Program-made: the position numbers and the translations under genes | Notes under the pieces: model-generated | The model's input: the letters and a program-made list of their open reading frames with translations, nothing else | What the model was told of the DNA's origin: nothing | The model's database searches: none | Shown: positions 59,168 through 64,000 of the stretch, in pieces | Position numbering within the stretch: the stretch's first letter is position 1 | How the letters are laid out: every line of letters begins with the position of its first letter | Origin: a bacterium | Lineage (GTDB): Bacteria; JAMCPX01 | Direction: 5' to 3' | DNA: 64,000 nucleotides | NCBI GenBank assembly: GCA_021787665.1 | Contig: JAJYLN010000002.1 | Span: forward strand, 186,001-250,000

Positions 59168-60749
59168 GACGCCCGACGGCTTCGTAAAACAGTTGAACAG
59201 CAAGAAAAAGCAGCTTACGGTGCTCTACGAGGTAAGCAAGCAGCTTGCGTCGACGATAGACTTCAGTGCATCCATCCATTCGAGCCTGAAGCTGCTGGCG
59301 ACGTACCTCGATATCCAGAGGATAGCCCTGTTCGTGCTCGAGCAGGAGACAAAGGAGTTCGTGATACGCTACGCATATGGCTTTACACAGGAAGAGAGGC
59401 AGAAGGGCAGGTACCGGCTGGGTGAAGGGATAACGGGCAAGGTAGCAAAGAGCGGGATACCCATCGTGCTGCCGGACGTGAAGGACGAGCCGATGTTCAT
59501 GAACAAGACGGGAAAGGAGATCAAAAAGGACAGCCTGTCGTACATCGCGGTGCCCGTGAAGATAGACAAGAAGGTCGTGGGCGTTTTGAGCGTGCAGAGG
59601 CAACTCACGGACGAGAGCTCCTTCGAGGAAGACGTGAACATACTATCCATGACCGCGACGCTCATAGGCCAGGCCATGGGTCTGAACAGCGTGATAGAGA
59701 AGCAGCGCGAGGACATGGAGCAGGAAAAGTCCGTGCTGATCAGGGAATTGAAGTCCAAATACAGGCCGGAGAACATCATCGGCATAAGCCCGGGCATCGA
59801 AGAGGTGTTCGAGATCGTCGACCGGGTAAGCCCCACCAGAGCCACGATCCTGCTCAGGGGAGAGAGCGGGACCGGCAAGGAGCTCGTGGCCAGAGCGATA
59901 CACTTTCATAGTCCGAGGGCCGGAAAGCCCTTCGTCAAGATGAACTGTGCAGCGCTCCCGGACAACTTGCTCGAGAGCGAGTTGTTCGGGCACGAGAAAG
60001 GGGCGTTTACCGGGGCGTTCGAGGCAAAGAAGGGCAGGTTCGAGCTTGCAAACGAGGGTACGATATTCCTCGACGAAATAGGCGAGATTAGCCTCTCAAC
60101 GCAGGCGAAGCTCCTCAGGGTGATCCAGGAAAAGCGCTTCGAGAGGCTCGGAGGCACGAAGACGATAGAGTCCGATGTCAGGATTATAGCTGCTACGAAC
60201 AGCGATCTCGAGAAAGGAATAAAGGAGAGGACGTTCCGGGAGGATCTATATTACAGGTTGAATGTTGTGCCCATATTCATGCCCTCCCTGCGCAATCGAA
60301 AAGAAGATATTCCGCTGCTCGTGGAGCATTTCCTGCGTCGGTTCAACAAGGAGCACGGCAAGTCTCTTGTCCTGTCCGAGCGGGCCATGGAGTTTATGAT
60401 AAAGTATAACTGGCCGGGCAACGTCCGGGAACTCGAGAACATGGTGGAACGTGCGGTCATCATGACGAAAGGCAGCGTCATCAACATCAGGGACATCCCG
60501 CTGCCGGTCGTAACCGGCGAGCCTGCAAAGGACGAAACTATCGCACCGAAACAGGCTATCTTCGAGCACTACAAGCTCGACTCGGTCGTCGAGGACATAG
60601 AGAAGAGCAGGATTATGGATGCGCTCAAGAAGACGGGAGGCGTCAAGGCGAAGGCCGCCCGACTGCTCGGCATTACGCAGAGGCAGCTCGGCTATAAGAT
60701 ACAGAAGTACCGGATCTCGATCGAGGTAGACGCGACAGTCGGCTCGTAA
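59160..60749 (+). CDS. Sigma-54-dependent GAF-AAA+-Fis activator, NifA-like
   Basis: 529 residues. GAF domain (about 25-170; [60 protein letters not shown]), AAA+ domain (about 205-430) with Walker A at 234-241 (GESGTGKE), the sigma-54 contact loop GAFTGA at 281-286, Walker [11 protein letters not shown] and [15 protein letters not shown], then a Fis-type HTH (about 480-525; [20 protein letters not shown]). This is the NifA/FhlA layout; no NifA-type cysteines are seen. It directly precedes glnA and amt, both with sigma-54 promoters, so it is their likely activator. Confidence 0.93.
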   Translation: MPKTPDGFVKQLNSKKKQLTVLYEVSKQLASTIDFSASIHSSLKLLATYLDIQRIALFVLEQETKEFVIRYAYGFTQEERQKGRYRLGEGITGKVAKSGIPIVLPDVKDEPMFMNKTGKEIKKDSLSYIAVPVKIDKKVVGVLSVQRQLTDESSFEEDVNILSMTATLIGQAMGLNSVIEKQREDMEQEKSVLIRELKSKYRPENIIGISPGIEEVFEIVDRVSPTRATILLRGESGTGKELVARAIHFHSPRAGKPFVKMNCAALPDNLLESELFGHEKGAFTGAFEAKKGRFELANEGTIFLDEIGEISLSTQAKLLRVIQEKRFERLGGTKTIESDVRIIAATNSDLEKGIKERTFREDLYYRLNVVPIFMPSLRNRKEDIPLLVEHFLRRFNKEHGKSLVLSERAMEFMIKYNWPGNVRELENMVERAVIMTKGSVINIRDIPLPVVTGEPAKDETIAPKQAIFEHYKLDSVVEDIEKSRIMDALKKTGGVKAKAARLLGITQRQLGYKIQKYRISIEVDATVGS

Positions 60750-60759
60750 CCGGGCACAT

Positions 60760-60796
60760 GATTACATTCATGTCACATAGTAACAGATTTGTAATC
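60760..60796 (+). promoter_or_regulatory. Candidate activator site upstream of glnA
   Basis: GATTACA (60760-60766) and TGTAATC (60790-60796) form an inverted repeat with 23 bases between, and inside lies GTAACAGATTTGTAATC (60780-60796), close to the TTACAA..TTGTAA dyads seen upstream of amt and at 63979. Distance to the sigma-54 promoter is about 105-140 bases, normal for an enhancer. Proposed to bind the Fis-type HTH of the 59160 protein. Confidence 0.5.
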
Positions 60797-60898
60797 GCGA
60801 TACGACAAAATTGTGGAATCCGGAGGTGGTGGAAACAAGCAGATGTCGGCGTGAGGTTTCGATGAATGTCGCGCGATAGTTGTAGTTGACATATAGCG

Positions 60899-60915
60899 TT
60901 GGCATGCTATTTGCT
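60899..60915 (+). promoter_or_regulatory. Sigma-54 promoter of glnA
   Basis: TTGGCATGCTATTTGCT has GG at 60901-60902 and GC at 60913-60914 with exactly ten bases between, matching the -24/-12 consensus. Transcription would start near 60926, some 20 bases before the ATG. A TTGACA at 60886 with TATTTG at 60908 could form an overlapping housekeeping promoter. Confidence 0.85.
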
Positions 60916-60946
60916 TTAAAATTCATTAAAAAAATGAGGAGGCTCT

Positions 60947-62359
60947 ATGACACCGAAAGAGGTATTGAAGTTTATCTCGGACAAGAAGATAAGCTATGTA
61001 GATCTGAAATTTCTCGACTTCGTGGGGACGTGGCAACATTTCACGATACCCGTGCACGAGTTACAAGAAGATGTCTTTGAGGAAGGGCTCGGGTTCGACG
61101 GCAGCAGTATCAGGGGGTGGCAGCCGATACACGCGAGCGATATGCTCGTATTGCCGGATCCAGCGACCGCGGTCATCGACCCCTTTATCCATGAGCCGAC
61201 CTTGAGCATGATATGCAATATTCAGGACCCCATCACGAAAGAGTACTACACAAGGGATCCGAGGAACATAGCGAGGAAGGCGGAGAACTATCTGAAGTCC
61301 ACGGGCATCGGCGATGTGGCCTATTTCGGCCCGGAGCTCGAGTTCTTCATATTCGACGACATCCGCTACAACCAGTCGGTCAATGAAGGCTATTACTATA
61401 TAGACTCCGTCGAAGGACAGTGGAACACCGGCAGGGTGGAAAACCCGAATATTGGCTACAAGCCGAGATATAAGGAAGGCTATTTCCCGGTGTCACCCAC
61501 GGATTCCCAGACCGATATCAGGAGCGAGATCGTAACGACGATGGAGGCCATCGGACTCAAGATCGAGAAGCACCATCACGAGGTTGCGACCGGCGGTCAG
61601 GCGGAGATAGACATGGTGTTCAGTCCCTTGCTGAACATGGGCGATATGGTCATGTGGTATAAGCACGTCGTCAAGAACGTTGCCATGAAGCACAACAGGA
61701 CGGCCACCTTCATGCCCAAGCCCCTGTACGGCGACAATGGCTCCGGCATGCACACGCACCAGAGCATATGGAAGGCCGGCAAGCCCCTTTTTGCGGGGAA
61801 CGGATACGGCGGCATGAGTGAACTCGCCATGCATTACATCGGCGGCATATTGAAACACGCATCTGCTATCTGCGCCTTTACCAATCCCACGACCAACTCG
61901 TACAGAAGATTAGTCCCGGGCTTCGAGGCGCCGGTGAACCTTGCATATTCGAGCAGGAACAGGTCTGCTTCCATAAGAATACCGATGTACTCGCCGAGCC
62001 CCAAGTCCAAGAGGATAGAAGTGAGGTTTCCGGACCCCGCGTCGAACAGCTACCTCGCGTTTTCGGCCATGCTCATGGCCGGACTCGACGGCATACAGAA
62101 CAAGATAAAACCCGGTGACCCCCTCGATAAGGACATCTACGGCCTTTCCCCGGAGGAGCTGAAGAACGTTCCGAGTACGCCGGGTAGCCTCGAAGAGGCG
62201 CTCAATGCCCTGACGAGAGATCATGAATTCCTGCTGAAGGGTGACGTGTTCACGTCCGATGTGATCGAGACCTGGATCGATTACAAGACCAAGGCGGAGA
62301 TCAACCCTATCAAGCTCAGGCCGGTACCGATGGAGTTCAGCCTGTACTTCGACGCATAG
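60947..62359 (+). CDS. glnA: Glutamine synthetase type I
   Basis: 470 residues, GSI-beta form; assimilates ammonia into glutamine. A GAGGAGG SD precedes the [75 protein letters not shown] (metal/glutamate site), [40 protein letters not shown] and [17 protein letters not shown] are diagnostic. Tyr398 in [20 protein letters not shown] matches the adenylylation site of enteric GS, so activity control by GlnE is possible. Expression from a sigma-54 promoter is predicted. Confidence 0.98.
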   Translation: MTPKEVLKFISDKKISYVDLKFLDFVGTWQHFTIPVHELQEDVFEEGLGFDGSSIRGWQPIHASDMLVLPDPATAVIDPFIHEPTLSMICNIQDPITKEYYTRDPRNIARKAENYLKSTGIGDVAYFGPELEFFIFDDIRYNQSVNEGYYYIDSVEGQWNTGRVENPNIGYKPRYKEGYFPVSPTDSQTDIRSEIVTTMEAIGLKIEKHHHEVATGGQAEIDMVFSPLLNMGDMVMWYKHVVKNVAMKHNRTATFMPKPLYGDNGSGMHTHQSIWKAGKPLFAGNGYGGMSELAMHYIGGILKHASAICAFTNPTTNSYRRLVPGFEAPVNLAYSSRNRSASIRIPMYSPSPKSKRIEVRFPDPASNSYLAFSAMLMAGLDGIQNKIKPGDPLDKDIYGLSPEELKNVPSTPGSLEEALNALTRDHEFLLKGDVFTSDVIETWIDYKTKAEINPIKLRPVPMEFSLYFDA

Positions 62360-62386
62360 CTTATTTCAATGATGAGAATGATACAA

Positions 62387-62412
62387 GGGCCATGCTGGCT
62401 ACAGCATGGCCC
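62387..62412 (+). terminator. glnA terminator, GGGCCATGCTG/CAGCATGGCCC
   Basis: Perfect 11-base stem with a four-base loop, followed by TTTCTGTT: a typical intrinsic terminator 28 bases after the glnA stop. Its stem is a compensated variant of the one at 51087-51110. Confidence 0.85.
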
Positions 62413-62476
62413 TTTCTGTTCATGAGCAGTCCCACCCGTCGTCCTTCATACTGACCCTCTATTTTGTAATACACCC

Positions 62477-62510
62477 ACAAACTTGTACATTGTGTTTACA
62501 AAATTGTTAC
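62477..62510 (+). promoter_or_regulatory. Two candidate activator dyads upstream of amt
   Basis: ACAAACTTGT (62477-62486) and TTACAAAATTGTTA (62496-62509): both have ACAA..TTGT arms with a two-base centre, and their centres are 21 bases apart, two helical turns. They lie 35-65 bases upstream of the amt -24 element. The same motif recurs at 63979-63992. Likely sites for the NifA-like protein at 59160 (inferred). Confidence 0.55.
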
Positions 62511-62541
62511 ACATTCTCGTCGCCTACAGACAGAAAAGGGG

Positions 62542-62558
62542 TTGGCATACGAAATGCT
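62542..62558 (+). promoter_or_regulatory. Sigma-54 promoter of amt
   Basis: TTGGCATACGAAATGCT has GG at 62544-62545 and GC at 62556-62557 with ten bases between, the exact -24/-12 spacing. Transcription would start near 62569, about 32 bases before the ATG of amt. Confidence 0.85.
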
Positions 62559-62600
62559 CATTATGATCTTGAACTAACGATAGGCGAAGGAGAGGAAACC

Positions 62601-63914
62601 ATGAGAAGGCTTCTACCGTATTCGATAGTGTTGTTTGTTTCGTTCATGCTGCCAGCAGCAGCATTTGCCGGCACCGCAGGTGCAGTTCAGAGCATCAATA
62701 CCGGCGACACCGCATTCGTTCTCGCCGCAGCCGCGCTCGTCATGCTCATGACGCCTGGACTCGCATTGTTCTATGGCGGTATGGTACGGAAAAAGAACGT
62801 CCTCGCGACCATCATGCAGAGCTTTATCCTCCTTGCAGTCATCAGTATCCAATGGGTCCTGTGGGGATATAGCCTCTCGTTCGGTCCGGACTTCCACGGG
62901 TTTATCGGGAGTCTTGCCTGGATAGGATTGAACCACGTCGGGCTTGCGCCTGACCCGGCCTATGCACCGACGATCCCCCACGAGGCTTTCATGATATTCC
63001 AGATGATGTTCGCCGTCATAACGCCTGGTCTTATCACCGGGTCGTTTGCCGAACGGATGAAATTCAGCACCTTCTTATTGTTCGTGGTCCTGTGGTCCAC
63101 ACTCGTCTACGATCCCATAACCCATTGGGTATGGGGGGCCGGAGGATGGCTAAAGTCCATGGGAGTCCTCGACTTTGCCGGTGGACTGGTCGTCCATCTG
63201 AGCTCGGGTATTGCGGCACTCGCCGCTGTGTTCGTCATCGGCAAGAGACATAATTACGGAAGAGAGCCGTACATGCCGCACAACCTCACTATGACCATGC
63301 TCGGGACAGCACTGCTGTGGTTCGGCTGGTTCGGATTCAACGCCGGCAGCGCACTCTCGGCGGGAGCGATCGCAACATCGGCGTTTGTTGCAACGAACAT
63401 AGCGGGTGCGGCCGGGACGCTCGGCTGGATTACGTTCGAATGGATGAAGAAGGGCAAGCCGACCATGCTCGGCGCAGCAAGCGGCGCCGTCGCCGGTCTC
63501 GCGACTATCACACCTGCATCGGGGTTCGTTGGGCCCCTCGCGGCTATCGTCATCGGGTTTGTGGCTGGCGGGATGTGTTACTACGCGGTGGGCATCAAGT
63601 TCAAGCTCGGGTATGACGATGCCCTCGACGTCGTTGGCGTCCACGGTGTCGGCGGCGTATTGGGCGTACTGGCAACCGGCATCTTTGCGACCCTCGCGGT
63701 CAATGCGGCCGGTGCGAATGGACTCCTGTACGGCAATGCCCGGCAGCTCCTCGTCCAATTGATCGGTGTCGTGGCCATCGCGGCATACAGTTTTGTCTTT
63801 ACGATAGGGATCCTGAAGTTACTCGACGCGGTGATGGGCCTGAGGGTGACCCGCGAAGATGAGATTGCCGGACTCGATGTTGCCCAACACGGCGAAGAAG
63901 GGTACAACATGTAG
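62601..63914 (+). CDS. amtB: Ammonium transporter Amt/AmtB
   Basis: 437 residues from ATG 62601 (aggagagg SD; the frame is open for 65 more codons upstream but those cover the promoter). N-terminal signal peptide RRLLPYSIVLFVSFMLPAAA then 11 transmembrane helices. DTAFVLAAAALVMLMTPGLA, LFYGGMVRKKNVLATIMQSF, FAERMKFSTFLLFVVLWSTL, the first pore His in LDFAGGLVVHLSSGIAALAA and the second in LDVVGVHGVGGVLGVLATG are diagnostic. Imports ammonium when nitrogen is scarce. A PII protein gene is not in the window but may follow. Confidence 0.97.
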   Translation: MRRLLPYSIVLFVSFMLPAAAFAGTAGAVQSINTGDTAFVLAAAALVMLMTPGLALFYGGMVRKKNVLATIMQSFILLAVISIQWVLWGYSLSFGPDFHGFIGSLAWIGLNHVGLAPDPAYAPTIPHEAFMIFQMMFAVITPGLITGSFAERMKFSTFLLFVVLWSTLVYDPITHWVWGAGGWLKSMGVLDFAGGLVVHLSSGIAALAAVFVIGKRHNYGREPYMPHNLTMTMLGTALLWFGWFGFNAGSALSAGAIATSAFVATNIAGAAGTLGWITFEWMKKGKPTMLGAASGAVAGLATITPASGFVGPLAAIVIGFVAGGMCYYAVGIKFKLGYDDALDVVGVHGVGGVLGVLATGIFATLAVNAAGANGLLYGNARQLLVQLIGVVAIAAYSFVFTIGILKLLDAVMGLRVTREDEIAGLDVAQHGEEGYNM

Positions 63915-63978
63915 GGTCTGACCATCCCCCAAAGGGCGATCCATCGAAGCGCCCCTGCAGCCCTATTCTGTTATACCC

Positions 63979-63992
63979 TTACAAACTTGTAA
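63979..63992 (+). promoter_or_regulatory. Perfect TTACAA-AC-TTGTAA dyad at the window end
   Basis: An exact six-two-six inverted repeat 65 bases after the amt stop. It is the best version of the dyad found upstream of amt and, weaker, upstream of glnA. Its place suggests that another gene of the same nitrogen regulon begins just outside the window. Confidence 0.55.
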
Positions 63993-64000
63993 CCAAAACA

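Overview
The window (about 50-55% GC by eye, with clearly AT-richer patches between 12.4 and 32.6 kb) comes from a Gram-negative bacterium: it encodes a SurA-like periplasmic protein, a Wzx-type flippase with many glycosyltransferases, FtsB/FtsEX, and two sigma-54 promoters. Gene content (split transketolase, MsrA-MsrB fusion, GAF/GGDEF proteins, NifA-like activator next to glnA/amt) would suit an uncultured Nitrospirota or Desulfobacterota-type lineage, but this is inference and no rRNA is present to decide it.

Layout. 1-9.8 kb: housekeeping genes. A PhoB/PhoR-like two-component pair (response regulator cut by the window edge), then a minus-strand block (CtpA protease, FtsB, a GAF-GGDEF diguanylate cyclase, PdxJ), then plus-strand SurA-N-like protein, RimK-like ligase and NAD(P)HX repair enzyme. 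9.8-12.4 kb: a mosaic boundary with a GT2 gene, three decayed 3' ends of flippase genes, a tiny two-gene cassette and a VapBC-type toxin-antitoxin pair with a visible promoter and operators. 12.4-32.7 kb: surface polysaccharide island: Wzx flippase, a three-gene dTDP-3-acetamido-3,6-dideoxyhexose set (acetyltransferase, ketoisomerase, aminotransferase), at least six glycosyltransferases (one a GT2-GT4 fusion), a NodB deacetylase fused to a methyltransferase, two zinc-finger methyltransferases and the first of two YfhO-type membrane proteins (18.2 kb); the second YfhO (35.3 kb) follows polA, just outside the main block. The island is interrupted (21.6-24.1 kb) by a cluster of nucleotidyltransferase-type toxin-antitoxin-like genes, with debris of further copies, and by a coiled-coil protein next to a truncated DUF559 gene.

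32.7-51 kb: polA, the second yfhO, two small unknown genes, msrAB, mnmA with a rhodanese and a DoxX/MauE-like protein, split transketolase, ftsEX, thiC, a Yip1-like membrane protein, a second GAF-GGDEF cyclase and a nucleotide-sugar epimerase. 51-64 kb: an acyl-CoA dehydrogenase under a perfect FadR-type palindrome, priA, a DUF456 protein, plsX, an App1-like HAD protein, miaA, and a nitrogen block: a GAF-AAA+-Fis enhancer-binding protein followed by glnA and amt, each behind a canonical -24/-12 promoter and shared TTACAA..TTGTAA-like dyads.

Most noteworthy: (1) the 21.6-24.1 kb nucleotidyltransferase cluster, in which a deletion-fused relic shows that a 71-residue protein and its nucleotidyltransferase partner moved as one unit; (2) the three repeated flippase tails bracketing accessory cassettes; (3) the self-contained sigma-54 nitrogen regulon with a candidate activator dyad; (4) two sequences resembling parts of the GEMM (c-di-GMP-I) riboswitch. 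All need homology or covariance searches that could not be run here.
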